From: Sphagnum compactum
Taxonomy: Eukaryota > Bryophyta > Sphagnopsida > Sphagnales
DNA length: 64,000 nt
NCBI GenBank assembly: GCA_965153455.1
Contig: OZ234498.1
Span: forward strand, 16,058,001 to 16,122,000
Direction of reading: 5' to 3'
The notes under the pieces were generated by a model. It saw nothing but the letters and a program-made list of their open reading frames with translations, was not told where the DNA came from and did no database searches. The translations under genes and the position numbers were made by a program. Of the stretch, positions 47,111-60,430 are shown in pieces. Numbering within the stretch: position 1 is the stretch's first letter; every line of letters starts with the position of its first letter.

Positions 47111-48908
47111 AACTGGGTTTTTCTTTTTCTTTTTAATTTTTAATTTTTAAATTGAAATTGAAATTTTATTTCATTATATTATTTATATAAAAATTCAAAA
47201 ATAATTTTGAGAAAATGTTTCGGGAGCGCTTCCTCGAGCTCTAAAAATATATAATTTTAATTTGTAAAAAGAATTTCCAATGATACCTGAAGGGTACCTG
47301 TCAGACACCCACTGGGTATCACAAGAATTTTTTATTTTTTAAAATGTCTTTACGGAAACAGAAAGCTTGCATCCTGTTTTCCTAAAGCCTGGTGACCACA
47401 ATACTCTTACAAAGTAAGAGTATCTCAGATACACAATGAAAATCTGACCAGGTTTTTACATAAGGGGGAGAGACTAAAGGAATGATGCAGTTTTCATTTG
47501 GTCCCACATCATTGTTGGAGGACATTGTTTTTTTTTGTATGAAGTTTAGTCAAAATGGAATTTTAAATTTTTAAAAAAAATAGATAATAATATTCTGTCA
47601 CTACATTCCTTTTGCCTAAACAATTGCCAAATTTGGAAAAAAGAAATTTGAATTTTTTTTTTGGTTCACATTTGGACTCTGCTTTTGGTTTGGTAACATT
47701 TTTTAAAACTGAAACTAAAATCTTGTCACTATTTTTTTATGCTATTTAAGCCTTCTTGGGATGCCAGTTGAAAAAAATTGAGAGACAAATCACTGGAGAC
47801 TTATGGAACAATGTAGTTCTCATTTGGTCTTGCATTTTTGAAGACCGGTGTTTAAATGATGTAATTTTCATTTGGTTTAGGGTTTCTGAAAATACCAAAC
47901 ATGTTTGTTTTCATGATTTGATCTTGAATTGTTTTAGACTACATATTATGATGTAATTTTCATTTGATCTCACATTTTTAAAAAAATTCTGGAACAACAT
48001 AGTATTCATTTGGTCCCACGTATTGACAAATGTTCATTAGGTGTTAATATGTGAACTGCAAGTTCATGTTTTGGGAATTCCATGAAACATTTCCTATTTC
48101 AACTGTTGCAGGTTCAGCACTCATCAAAACACACCTTGCAAAATTTTATTTATAAACACATCACTGATTCGAAAAATGTACAAGGATATTAGAAAAAACA
48201 AAGTGAAAATTCAAAGGATGTCAAGTTAACACAAATTGGATGTCAAAATCTTTTCATCTCAATAACTGACAGCTTGTAATAGGTCAGCCATGGTGATTGC
48301 GGGTGTGTTTTGAAGGGATGGAAGTTGGGAAGTAGCTAGGCTTGCTGTTATCGCCTGATTTATGATGGAGGATTGCATTCTTTGCAACAAAATTGAAAGT
48401 TTTTGATGAAAAAAAATAATCAAGACAAAAATAGGAGAGTCTTTTGACCTTTTGAAACTTCAAATGGCATTGACATAATTGTGTAAAAACATATTAGCTT
48501 GCTTGCTTATGTAGACATTCACATATATCAATTGCTAAAAAGAAGAATTGATGAATGGGGTGTCAGTGTTGATTGCTCTTGTTTTTTTGCTTGAGTTGTA
48601 TTGGAGGTCAACAAGTCTTTTGAGTTGTGCAAGATAGGGAAAATAAAACCAACATTGGTCTGGCACTTATTATTCACCTTTGAATTAATTATCAACCTTC
48701 AACCATGCCTCCCAAGTTCAACATTTTTTTCCCCTTTTTTTGGGTAATGAGTCAATTTGATTGGCCCATCACAAAACAAAAAAAACATTGAAACATTGAA
48801 GCCTCCCCCAAAATAGAAGCTTCAATTTTGAAGATAAAAATATAAAGTGCCTACCCTTTGGTCCACCTATGCAAGACAACTTTGGGCAAAGCATAAGGGA
48901 TAAAAATA

Positions 48909-49130
48909 ATGTACTATTGGGAACGTCTTGGGGAACAAATTGGGACTTGTTAAGAACCCCTTGGGAACTTGATGGAAACTCATTGGGAACATAAAACAAC
49001 AAAAAATGCTAACACCCCCTACTCACACTCCACGAAAGAAAAAAAAAAACCTGGGCCTCTTGATTGCATACTTCATCACCTCATTGGCTGAGCAGATTGG
49101 GAACATTTTGGGGAACACATTGGGAACAGG
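48909..49130 (+). repeat. GGGAAC-motif dispersed repeat, first locus
   Basis: 'ctattgggaacgtcttggg', 'gaacaaattggga', 'ttgggaacttgatgg' and 'aactcattgggaac' occur in close series (48914-48990), with a second group at 49098-49130. The same ordered motifs recur at 58750-58840, so this is a dispersed repeat family and not a local expansion. Confidence 0.6.
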
Positions 49131-50054
49131 AAAAAAACACCTTATTTTCCTTTTATTTACCCTCATAGCTTCTGTTTTTATTGGATCCCTGACATTGCAA
49201 TCAATCGATCAATTAGTGAATTCTTCACTCAGTCCAGTTAAAACATCCATCCACAAACAGCCAAAGGGGACCCCATACGCCCCAAGGGCTAATGACAGAG
49301 CTGACTAGGGGGGATCAGGTATTATTGGGTCAGGGTTAGGAGGAAGTACCGTGTTAGGGTTTTGCAGTTGGGTAGCTCATAAAATTTGATAAGCAATAGC
49401 ATTGTTTAAACTTTATTTATTTATTTATTTATTATATAAAAAATTGGCACGAACAGAAAAATAATTCCATTGCATTTTTTATACTTTATTTTTAAAAAAG
49501 AAATGGCAAAAAAAAAACTTTCAAATAATAGGTAGTAATGTTGATCTAGGGAATTATGTTCATGTTTTTACGTTTAATTTATTTGGTAGCTTTTGGACAT
49601 TTCAAGCTTGAAGTGTTTTTCTTTCCCTTCTTCCCTTGTTTGCATTTTAAACAATTGGATATGGAATTTCACAAATGGCCATGAAAGTGAGAGGGAGGAA
49701 TCTTGGCTTAAGCTTGGGCAAACATTAAAAGATTTCTTGTTTTGAAACCCTAGCGCAATCAATCTTGGCTTGGGCTTGATTCACCTTGTCTTAGGCCCCA
49801 TGGAACCTATGGTCATTTTTTTCCCTAGGTCACATGTATTTAATCCCGGGCCACCTTGCCCTAGCCCTCAAGTAGCTTAAGGTCAAATTGTCTAGTTTAA
49901 CATTTTAAAATTTTTAAAAAAAAACTACCATGAATGCTTAAAATTCATTCCTTCCTCACTCAAACAGTTTTTTTGTCATTTTTTTATTTTGAGGTGTGAG
50001 AAGGTAGGTGGGGGCAATAACTTGCCAACCTGATTTAAGCCACATATTCAACGT

Positions 50055-50180
50055 TTTATGTACTTAAGCTACCTACCCACTTACATATTGTACCTATCAA
50101 CCTATTCACCTACCTAAGTTACCATCCTACTTAGTCACCTAAGTATGTAGATAAGTAAGTGGGTACTTAAGTAGGTTGGT
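50055..50180. repeat. Imperfect inverted repeat with a 'cctacttaagtaccc' theme
   Basis: The left arm around 'ctacctacccacttacata' and the right arm around 'gataagtaagtgggtactt' plus 'aagtaggttgg' can pair as an imperfect stem. The interior repeats 'cctacctaagttacc'. It may be a fold-back element or a degenerate microsatellite. Confidence 0.45.
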
Positions 50181-51734
50181 TGGTAATCAAACACATTGTC
50201 CCTCACCCAAAAAAAAAAAAACAAATGTTTGGGTAAAGAAAGGATGAATTTTAGGCATTCATGGGCAACTTATTATTTTATTATTAATTTTGGGCCAATT
50301 TTACTTAAGGCTACCCAAGAGCAAGATAGGGTGGGCCATAGTCTAGGCCACCACGACAAAATGACCATAATTAATTTGGGTCAAAACAAGGAGGATCAAA
50401 GACAACATGGCCCATGCAAGAAAATCTTTTAGTACCTGATCCTTGGCCAAACCAAAAAATTTATGTCCAGGTGTCCCGTGACATGGAATCTTGTAGTGTG
50501 CCCGACCCAAAGTTCCATTTTTTAATCACTCCCGAATGGGCATTGTGGAATCCCCTAGATAATGGGCTTATTCATTTTATGTTTTCAACTTTTTTTTTCA
50601 ATTTGAACATAATTCAAATGGTTGGAAAAATGATGTAATAAAAAATGATGATTTATTCAAGTGTTGGGATTTTCCTATTTAACTTATAGCTTGAGGTGAA
50701 AAGGAAAAACAACAATTAAACTAAACACAATCAAAATTTGAAACAATACGACTTATGACATGTAAAAGAAAAAAGTTATAATTTGACACTATTATCTTCT
50801 AACTTCAAAAGTCCAAGCTTAATAATGACATCGTCATTTTCATTTATTAAAGTTTTTTCCATTTCAAAAGTTCAAGCTTAGTACCGACATCTTCATTTTC
50901 ATTTATTAAAGCTTCTTCCATTTTTGTGAATCACTTCATAGATGCCATATTAGCAACACGAACATCATCTAGCATCATCTAGTCAATTATTGTAGATGTT
51001 TATAAATTTCAAAATATTTCATTTTCAATCAAGAATGTCATTGGTTTGTGCAATTACTTCAATATTAAAAGACTCTTCATACCTCAAACTAAAAGCCATT
51101 AATCCCAAATATTTGTTAGGTCAAACCTAACATAAGAAAAATATATATCATGAACTTTCCACCATGTCAATAGATCTTTGCATTCTTCATTGGTGGCTTT
51201 CTTGATCTTCAAATGGTTACTATTCTTTAACCATGGATAATGTCATCTTCTCATCACTCTCCACGAGGTCATAAAACTTTGTGGTGTAAAACTTTTTCAC
51301 CTACATAACTTATATTCATAACCTTGTATGCACAAACCAAGAGTGGAAACAATACATGTTTATTATTTTCACCTACAATTTGCAAAGTTTTTTCCTTGCC
51401 AACTTATTGTATACAAGCCTTAATCCCTCGTAACTAAGGGTCTAACATAATTGCCAACATATTACAAGTGAGCATTGTGGTCTTGAAAAGATAACATAAA
51501 TGAAAAGAAGGATTCCAAGACTTGTACCACCTTATTTCACATGTGTTATCACATCAATTCAAGTTAATATCAAAATCATAGGTTTCATTCAAGTCGAGTG
51601 TTAAACTATCCACTCACATTTGGGAAAAAAATAATTTAATAACAAGTGCATTAGATAGTAGCCAATAACCTTAATTTTAACTTAACATGTGCATTATTGG
51701 ACAACAAGCCCTATGGTAGCATTTAACAATTTAA

Positions 51735-52574
51735 AATATTTATCGCAACCCCACTTTGAAGCAAGTGTGAGGATGAAACTCACACTCCCAAAAGTGGGAA
51801 CTTGGAGTCCTCCGGGACTCCCAAAAATTCAGAGTTTGATTACAGGGGTCAAAACACCTTGCATTGAGGTGTTCTTTATACCGTTGGAAAGGTCTTGAAG
51901 TGTAGATGTTGAAAATGGCCTTGCATGAGCCATTCAGACATCTACAACACAAGTTATGGTCAAAAGAAGGGCCGAGAGTCAAACTGAGTCAAACTGGCAG
52001 TTTGACTCCCAACCACTAAAAGTCGGGAATCGACCCGATCCCGGTGTGTGCAGGTAAATTATGACACATTGTTGGAAAGCTCTTGAGGAGAGCTACAAGT
52101 TTGCTTCAAACCTCACCTCAATCGGAGGTCCGAGCTGGGAGTTATAGGCTCCCAAAGTCCCGGGAGTCCAAACCGAGACAGTTTCGGGACTCCTTCTTGG
52201 GAGTCCCGGGACAAAAAAAGCCATTCAGATGTAGGTGCCGCGGGTGAACGCATAGAATATTATATGGGGGAAGGTGGTGGCTTCCCCCGAGTCCGGGCCG
52301 TGGTGAGTCAAGTGAATCCGTGTTGCCCGTGGCTTGTCCCAACACCAAGAGTGTTTCCGAATGTGAACTAACCAACTTGTTGGTTGGTTTTGATGCAAGA
52401 CCGAGTAACTAAATACGTTGTCCCTCTTCGTAGTCTAATCCCGGAGCTTTCAGCACGCCCCTCTCACCCCCTTTAGTGCTGGAAGCTGGAAACGGCACCA
52501 AGTTCCAACTACTTCCGCTCTTTAACATAATTGGACCCTTTTTGGGTCAAACAAGGAACTTGGGGGCGCGTCAA
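51735..52574 (+). mobile_element. LTR- or leader-like repeat, copy B
   Basis: Inverted relative of 10448-11030. It has the same ordered landmarks, ending with 'aacttgggggcgcgtca' at the shared edge, and extends further at its other end with repeated 'gggactccc/gggagtccc' blocks. GC content is clearly above the flanks. No gag or polymerase frame follows the edge, so it is a solo LTR or fragment. Confidence 0.55.
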
Positions 52575-55500
52575 TATTGCCCAAACATGTCGACTTGGCA
52601 CATGGATTTTGACGTGTCATTGATTGTTGTTTTCCATAATAAAAATAATGAATAGTTTGCTTAAACTCCAATATCTTTTGGAATAAAATGATTCTTAAGC
52701 AACTGGATTTTCATTAGAATTTTCAACTTCCATATGTGTGTGTATTAATATCCAAACATGCCTTAAGCCACTCTTGTTGGACCCCATCCCACTTTTTTTG
52801 GTCCATACAATAGTCTTCTATAATATGGAATATGTTTCTTTGATTAAAGTTGAAGTTAAACTATGGCAAAACTTGGAATCATTTATGGCATGTTGGCAAC
52901 ATTTAGACATGGCATGCCCTAACTAGACTTACAAACAATTATGCCAACCTTAACACTTCACACAAAATAACTAATGTCAAGGCAATGGTCATGGTTGAGA
53001 AATTATTCCTTCTTCTTTGACATACACAACAACATGAACATTTGACCCATGTTTTGCAAAAACATTATTGATTTGTAAAGCGATGACATTCATAAAATAA
53101 ATTTCAATATAAAAAAACCTAATTGCTACATGACAATGTTCCCACTTTTCATTTTGAAAATGCAAAATGCACAATGAAACTAAAGTATCCATGCCCCCTC
53201 TTCACATCCATAAATCAAATCTAATATTGCAACTATTACAAGAACCAACAATTTGATATGTTAACCTTGCATTGGTTTTCTTTGCCATCCTTGGAAATTT
53301 TTCTTAGATCAATGGTAACCTTCAATATGGAAGTTCAACCAAGGATTTTGTTGCAAAATTAGTTGTCAACTAAGAAATGGTGCTTCAACAAATGACAATG
53401 GGATCAATTCCTTTGAAATAAAAAACAAATCATTTTCAAATTGCTTCTAATTAAAAATCATCCTTGGTGTTATACTACTACGAAAGAAAGAAGTAATAAT
53501 AAATGGGGTGAAATTAAACCTTTTTTTTGCACCTCACCTATCTCTTTCAATCCCATTTTCCTCTTGTTCAATCCATTCATTTTAGATTTGTTGGTGACTA
53601 GTTTTCAAATGTTTCCAACGTACAAAAATTTCATTTATAAACTTGTAGTTTATGATGCCCCTCCTAAGCCAAGTAAAACAAATAAGTAATAAAAAACATG
53701 TTTTAATTGTTCAAGCTTTAGTTTGTGTTTAACTTATAATTGAAGAAGATGTAACACTAGGTCTATAAAATTCCCAAGTTGTGGTAGTGCAACTTCTCAT
53801 TTTCCAAAAATCTCATTCTTTTGCCAACAAAACCATTGCAATGTAATATTTGTGCTTGGGGGATGAAACTTTACATATGAGTAGGATTTGGGGATATGTT
53901 TTTGCTTGCATTTTGAACCAATTTGTGAGTGACAAATTGAAAATCTAATTATAATTTGTAGGTTATATTTTCTTACCAAATTAATTTTGCATTCAAATTA
54001 CTGAACCAAGTTACATGATTCTATCACCTCTTATGATTTTATTTTAGTTTCCCATAGGCCCTATTGCAAATGATTTGGGTGTTAACCCATGGAAAAAAAA
54101 TGTGTTAGCATTCAATTTATTTTGGTAAATTGGATTGAACCATGTGTTTAAAATTATAGTACAATATTAACATATTTCATATGCATATCTACTAAAAACT
54201 CGTGGGTTTAATTATGTCCCCATTTCATTTTTAGGGAATTGCAAATAATTATGCAAGAATTGAAGTCTTTGGGGTTGTTTGTTTTTACACAAATTTTATG
54301 ATTTAAAGTTCCTAGGTTGGGTCACAAGATATGTGATCAAAGAAAAAATGACAATAATGAAAGGAAGATGATCCATTTGAACTCAAAATGATTGTTGATT
54401 TTTGAGTTTTTCCACATTCAAAACCTCATCCAATGATTCATATGTATCTTTTAAGGAAAGTTGTTTGTTTGTTTGTTTCATTTGTCACATTGAAATCCCT
54501 CAAGTAATAATGCTTCGTGATATGCTCTTGGTACCATTGGAAAGCTTTTGATGAATAAGTACACACTAAGGTGGTTTGCTATTGTTGGGACCTACGGTGC
54601 AAATTTTATTTAATGTCAATCAATTTTGTTAAAGAAAATCCAAAATTTCAAAAATATATATATTTTACTTAATATGTATTAAGTTAATAAATTATTACAT
54701 CTATTCTACTCATGCATTCAATATATTCTTCAATAACATCATAGTTTGTCCCATATTATTTTCCCAATAATGTGGCCTTGAATATTGTTAGGTTAAAGGG
54801 GAGCCTCTCCTACATTAATGTGTTAGTAATAAAAGCTTTTATTTGGGGAACATTAAAAAAATGTCAATCACAATGGGCCAATCAAAGTGACCTATTAAAA
54901 TAAAAACATTGAGCTTTGAGAGGCACCCACAACTAATAAACATGGATTGCATACCATCTACCTCTAAGCTACCTTTTAACCTTAGACCCTTGTAATATAA
55001 AACCACCGTTGGGTATATTTTATTACCTTGGGTGGTTTTTGAATTTTTTGATTTTTTTTCAAATGGATGATTCACACTCAAGACAAAATTGAAAGGGAAA
55101 TTTTTAATTTGTGAATAATCAATAATGATATCCAACATATTGAGAATTAGTCTAAAATCAAAATAATTTTCACCTCATTTCTAAGAACCGCCCAACAATG
55201 GTTTAGACTATGTAGATGAACACTATGGTGGATGAAAACAAATAGTGAATCTTGGTGTCAACAAGAAGCAAGCTATGACATTTTACAAAATTTTCCATTT
55301 GCTTTAGTTGAGTCATTTGAATGTGATATTATTGAAAAGTTTGGGAACATGAATTTACTAATTGGCCAATTATGAAAAAGCCCTTAGTTATCAATAAGGG
55401 CATTATTAATATATCTAGTAGTTATTGTTTGTTTACCTACAAAATAAAGAACTTACTCACCTTATATGTAACATCCAAAAAATTGATAAGACTTTTATGG

Positions 55501-55819
55501 ATTGGGTATTAAATTTTCAAATTTTAATAGCTTACCTAAATAATTTGAATTTCATCTAGGTAAATTAGTAATTTATAAACCCTATACCTATTTATAACAT
55601 TTGTTATATTTGATGTTTAATAAGGAATTGCTGATTTGGGGGTTTTAATTAGTGATTGCCACATGAGGAATCCATGGTAACATTCAACCAAGTAGGGAAA
55701 CTTAAAGAATGCATGACTAAATATTTGAACATAATAAGGTGTGTGTCGAGACATTGCCCAAACAAAAAAAGATAAAACAATGGTTAGAATGAATTACTAG
55801 TTGTGATGGGAGAATGGTG

Positions 55820-55822
<3 letters not shown>

Positions 55823-55852
<30 letters not shown>
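55823..55852. repeat. (AT)n microsatellite
   Basis: About 15 uninterrupted AT units. Confidence 0.95.
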
Positions 55853-55856
<4 letters not shown>

Positions 55857-56070
55857 CTTTAGATTCCAATTCCTTAGATGACCAAAATGGTTAGCTCAAT
55901 TGTTTTGTTGGTAACCTTATTCTTGAAAACAAGGTTACAAAGGAAAAAAAACTAAACATTAAGGGAACTACCTTACCTAGGTAGTATAAGAGATAATTTT
56001 CACGTCGAGTATTTGAAAATGAATTTTATGCATAACAAATGAATATTTTTAAAAAGTAAATTGATACCTA

Positions 56071-56163
56071 GAGGTGTAATTGATAGTGAAATTGATAATT
56101 AGAGGTGTAATTGATAGTGAAATTGATAATTAGAGGTGTAATTGATAATGAAATTGATAACAT
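56071..56163. repeat. 31-bp tandem repeat, three copies
   Basis: 'gaggtgtaattgata.tgaaa' followed by 'ttgataatta' starts at 56071, 56102 and 56133. The copies are almost identical. Confidence 0.95.
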
Positions 56164-58583
56164 GTGGATCTTTTTTGTGAAAATACCAATGTTGGTTGGT
56201 TATTGGATTTTTTCAATGTTTTTTGGGATAGTTATTAAAATTTTGAGATTCTCACTTACACACAAGGTATCAAATACCTAAATTTTAAAACTTTTATGGT
56301 GCTTACTTAGTATCAACTTGCTAGAAGGTTTTATCAACCAAGTTATTAGTAGGTTTGTTTTTTATAAGGTAAAAACTGTTTGGTATGCATAAGGACAGGT
56401 TATTTGAATATCATGTTGATAATTAGTCAATGTCATGTTTAGGTTTCTTATTAAGCTGAAAATAATAATAATAATATTTACAATTTAAAAAAATCCTATT
56501 ATTGATTTTTCTTCCTTTCATTTCACTTGTTTCCCTTCAAGTCTAAATTCCTTTCATTTCATTTGTCTCCCATCAAGTTCAAATTCAAAATGCAGTTAAC
56601 AGCTTGCACATTATCCATTCACCATGTTAACATATTACTCACATCATAACTTAGGTAAAAGATAAGGTTATTTCTTAAATGGCTTGTGTTTGAAAAATTA
56701 AAAAACTCAAAATTAAAAACTCTTTCTTAGAAGGTTCCTCTACCACTTTAAAAGTTCAAAAACTTCATTTTGCAATGAAAGACCTATGACTTCGAACTCA
56801 AGGTCAATTGAATCTTGAATAGCTCCTATGTAACCTTTGCTTCCATATCCAAATGTTCAAGGTTGCAATGTTTTCAAAATTAAATGGTGCACTAGGTGTT
56901 GTAACTAAACCAAACATTGGTTTGATATCTTCAAATGGACCCATTTCTAAATCATCAAGACCATCATAATCACAATCTACTAATAGGTCTTCATTTAATT
57001 GAAAATTTCAATATCTACCATTTGTATTTTGTATTTTGAACTTGTGAAAAAAATTCAAATCAAAATTCCTAAACATCAATCTAAAGTTGGAACTTTGAAG
57101 TTGGAACTAGAGAATGGTTCATGGGAGCTTTTTGTTGATTGTAAGTATAAACATAAGGGTAAAATGTGATTATAGTTTCAACTTGCCACATTCAAAGATT
57201 TTACAACAAATTGGTACCCTAAACAAGAAACCTTAAATCCACTTAAAAGTTAAATTAAAAGAAGGAATGGAGAATGAAACTTCTTTCAAGCTAAACTAAT
57301 ACATTCAAGCAACTTGTACAATTCTACTATATAGACTTTAAGGTTTTGCGAAAATTCTAAATGATCATAAATCACACACCAAAAGTCAATTTGATTATTG
57401 AGAACACATTCAAGGCAATCAAATCCCCACACAACTCCTTGCACTCCAACCTCCAACCTCATCCTTTTGGTCATTCAATCTACACTCACAATAAGATTGA
57501 AGGAATGAAGATGGCGATGATTGATGAGACATGACCTCGAAGGGATCAATTGATTGTCTTGGTTCCTTAATAGAAAGGCATCACCAAAAGTGAAAAAGGA
57601 AAAAGGACAAGTGCATTTGCTCTAAGTATGGATTTAGGGTTTGAGGTACTAGGCATTTGGCAACCTAACAAATGACAAATGTTTAGATGAAAAAAAAAAG
57701 GATGAATGTGATTAATACCCTGTGTTATCCAATTTTTTTAATTTACAAAAAAAAACCTGCCCAGCCAGTTATATTAAAAAAGTAATAACTGGATAACACT
57801 GGAATTTTCTGATGTTCCCTTTAGTGGCAAAATTCAAACAGGACCCAGCCTTTTATATAAAGGGATTAATTGTGAGCTATGCAGTAGTAGCAGTAGTACA
57901 TCATGAATTTTCATCATTGACAACTCTGTTGTGTGTTGTAGCTGTGTATCTTTGCATTACAAGTAATTGAAATTGTACAGAGGAAGGGAGAATGTGACAG
58001 AGCACCCATCCATCCATCATCCATCCATCAGAAACCCCTAATGACTGAGTTGTGGATGAACCACAATTTGAGTTAAATCACATCTCCAATCCATCCTATA
58101 AACCCTCCTGTCTCCACCTAATACTAGCTGGTAACAACCACCTATATGGAAGTGGGTAAGTATCATAGGCAAATAAGTAGGGAACATAAGTGGTTACTAT
58201 GTTGTTGGTAGGTAGAGAGAGAGAGAGATGCATTGTGGATGATTAGTACATAGCCAACCACCATTGGTTAGCTTTGTGGGACAAGGAATACAATGGAAAA
58301 TTGTTATTCCTGTCCATACTTCATCCATGTTGCATAGTGTGCTGGTATGTGGCTCTGGTTCATTCTGGACTAGAGGCAGCTAGCTAGCTACAAGCCAGAG
58401 CAATGTCATATACACTTGATGAGTTGGGGAGGGCTCTCTGTGTCTGCAAGAACTCATAAACATGAAACAATTCTCTTTGACTGTTTGTGGAGACAGAGGA
58501 GCACTCTGTCTCCACAGACAGTCAGCAATGGACCACAGTATTCATAGGTCAGTGCACTACATTTATTAATGACAAATCTGCAT

Positions 58584-58610
58584 CCTCTCTCTCTCTCTCT
58601 CTCTCTCTCT
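58584..58610. repeat. (CT)n microsatellite
   Basis: About 13 CT units. A CT- and CCCT-rich tract follows at 58852-58903. Confidence 0.95.
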
Positions 58611-58743
58611 ATATCTATAGCCAGGGTGAACATGGTAAACATTTAAAACCCCCAAATGATGGCAATTGTCTCACCCATATAATGTTGGCATATAGTTATA
58701 TAGTGTTTAAATAGTGTTATGTATCATACTTTGAGTGTCATAT

Positions 58744-58880
58744 ATAGTGAGATGCTATTGGGAACATATTGGGAACGCATTGGGAATTTATGGAACATGT
58801 TGAGAACCCACTGAGAATTTGATAGGAACACATTGGGAACAACAAAAGTCCCTCCCCTCTCTCTCTCTCTCTTCCACCCC
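58744..58880 (+). repeat. GGGAAC-motif dispersed repeat, second locus
   Basis: Matches the 48909-49130 locus in motif order: 'gctattgggaacatattgggaa', 'gttgagaaccc', 'gaatttgatag', 'gaacacattgggaacaac'. It is followed by a CT-rich tract. Confidence 0.6.
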
Positions 58881-58984
58881 CCTCCCTTCCTCCCTCCCTC
58901 CCAAAATACACCCCTAAGTAATATAAGGAATGTTGCAAATGTACTTTGACTCCATGGTAGGTGGAATACTCTTTTGCATTGCAC

Positions 58985-60430
58985 AGTTCCCCAAAAAAAG
59001 TTAAATTCATTTGACCAAGAATTTCAGTGTTATAATTTTGTGTTCAAACATATTCTTCAACAATTCTTTGATTTCAATGTTATTGTTTTCTTAAGGTGTT
59101 GACAAGCATTGGCTTGGTGCTTGGTGAGGACTTTGTAATATGTATCAGTTTTGTGTGTAATGTAACCAAACCTTAAATGAACACTGGCCTTTTTCATGCA
59201 TCTATTTTTGTGCTTAAATTAGGTGCTTATTGAGGCTTAAATGAGGTAATATTAAAAGTAATCAATTCAATATATTTTACGATCATGGTATTAAACTTTT
59301 TCATAAGGATGAATCCTAGTCACCTATTTTTTGGTCATGGGCCCATTTAAAGGTTCATTAAGGGTGAGACTAGGGCTTGATGGAATCCACATTCAAGCTT
59401 GTTGCTGGCATCTAATGGATGACAACATGGCCATGTTTAATGCTAGCTTAGTGATATGGTGTGGACCACCATACGATTACAATTATACTTATGAAAAGGT
59501 TGATAGTGTTAGAATTTGGTTGTCATGTATGCTCATAACATGAATGTTTATGTGCAAATTTGGCCTAGGAATTGACATGGTTTGTGTACAAACTAACCAT
59601 TTTAGGTGCAACATGTGTTAACATTGTGGTGGTTGTATGAGTGATTTATGCATGGGACATTGATGCATAAAAGAATGAATTGTAGCTCTAAATCAAGTCC
59701 GATGTTCCAATTACTATTAGTCACATAGACTTATAAGAATCGCACAATGTTGAAAGCTTTGAGGATTCACATGTAATTCATTATAGTACACAGAGGAGGA
59801 GTTTGAACATGTGTGCAACATGTGGATTCAAATCCACTAATTGAGATATTGTAGCACATGGGCGACGTTAGCATAAATTAAATTATTTTTTATTTTGCTG
59901 AAATTTTTGAAAAACTTTTAGCCCTATTGTCAAAATTTTCAAAAATTTAGATTGCAAGAATATGGAATTGAACCTTGGCTTAGTACAAATAAGCACATTA
60001 GTTGTGAACAAACTAACCACAAGGATAATAAGAGAACTTTGAAGTCAAGTTAGAATTTAATATGTAAATTTGCTATATGCCAAAAAGTCCAAAATTAAAA
60101 ATTCACATGGCAAATCTTAAATCTTAAAATTAATTAATTATTCAGCACTTGTGTGTTGAACCTACCCAAGTACTATAGTAAAATGTTGTTTGTCCTTTTC
60201 CAATTTATCACTTGAAGGTTGAACAATAAAAGAGGTCCAAGCCAATTGTGTTCAAACCAACCAAGATGTTGGTGTGATGCAATGATTTTTCATGTGAATT
60301 CCTTAACCCCATCCATTGGTAACTAGTTGAAATTGATTCAAGGTACTAACAATGGCAATTATGAAGGGGGTGAAAATTGCAATTTGATTGAAATCTCCAA
60401 CTAAGACCACCCAACCAATATTAAGTTGGC
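58985..60430. other. AT-rich intergenic region with a SINE-like head
   Basis: No gene seen. A tRNA-like sequence on the minus strand lies at 59960-60022. Confidence 0.55.
59960..60022 (-). mobile_element. tRNA-like head of a SINE (candidate)
   Basis: On the minus strand 'gtggttagtttgttcacaac' (A-box-like) is followed after about 30 bp by AAGGTTCAATTCC, a good B-box match. Stem pairing is poor, so a SINE relic is more likely than a tRNA gene. Confidence 0.4.

Larger units (their letters stand above)
47111..51734. other. AT-rich intergenic region
   Basis: No gene seen. Contains GGGAAC-motif repeats (48909-49130), an ATTT-type microsatellite (about 49412-49432) and an imperfect inverted repeat (50055-50180). 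Confidence 0.6.
52575..58740. other. AT-rich intergenic region
   Basis: No gene or recognisable coding remnant. Contains an (AT)n run (55823-55852), a 31-bp triplicate (56071-56163) and a (CT)n run (58584-58610). Around 57890-58450 the composition is less AT-rich, but no frame or RNA gene is apparent. Confidence 0.6.
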
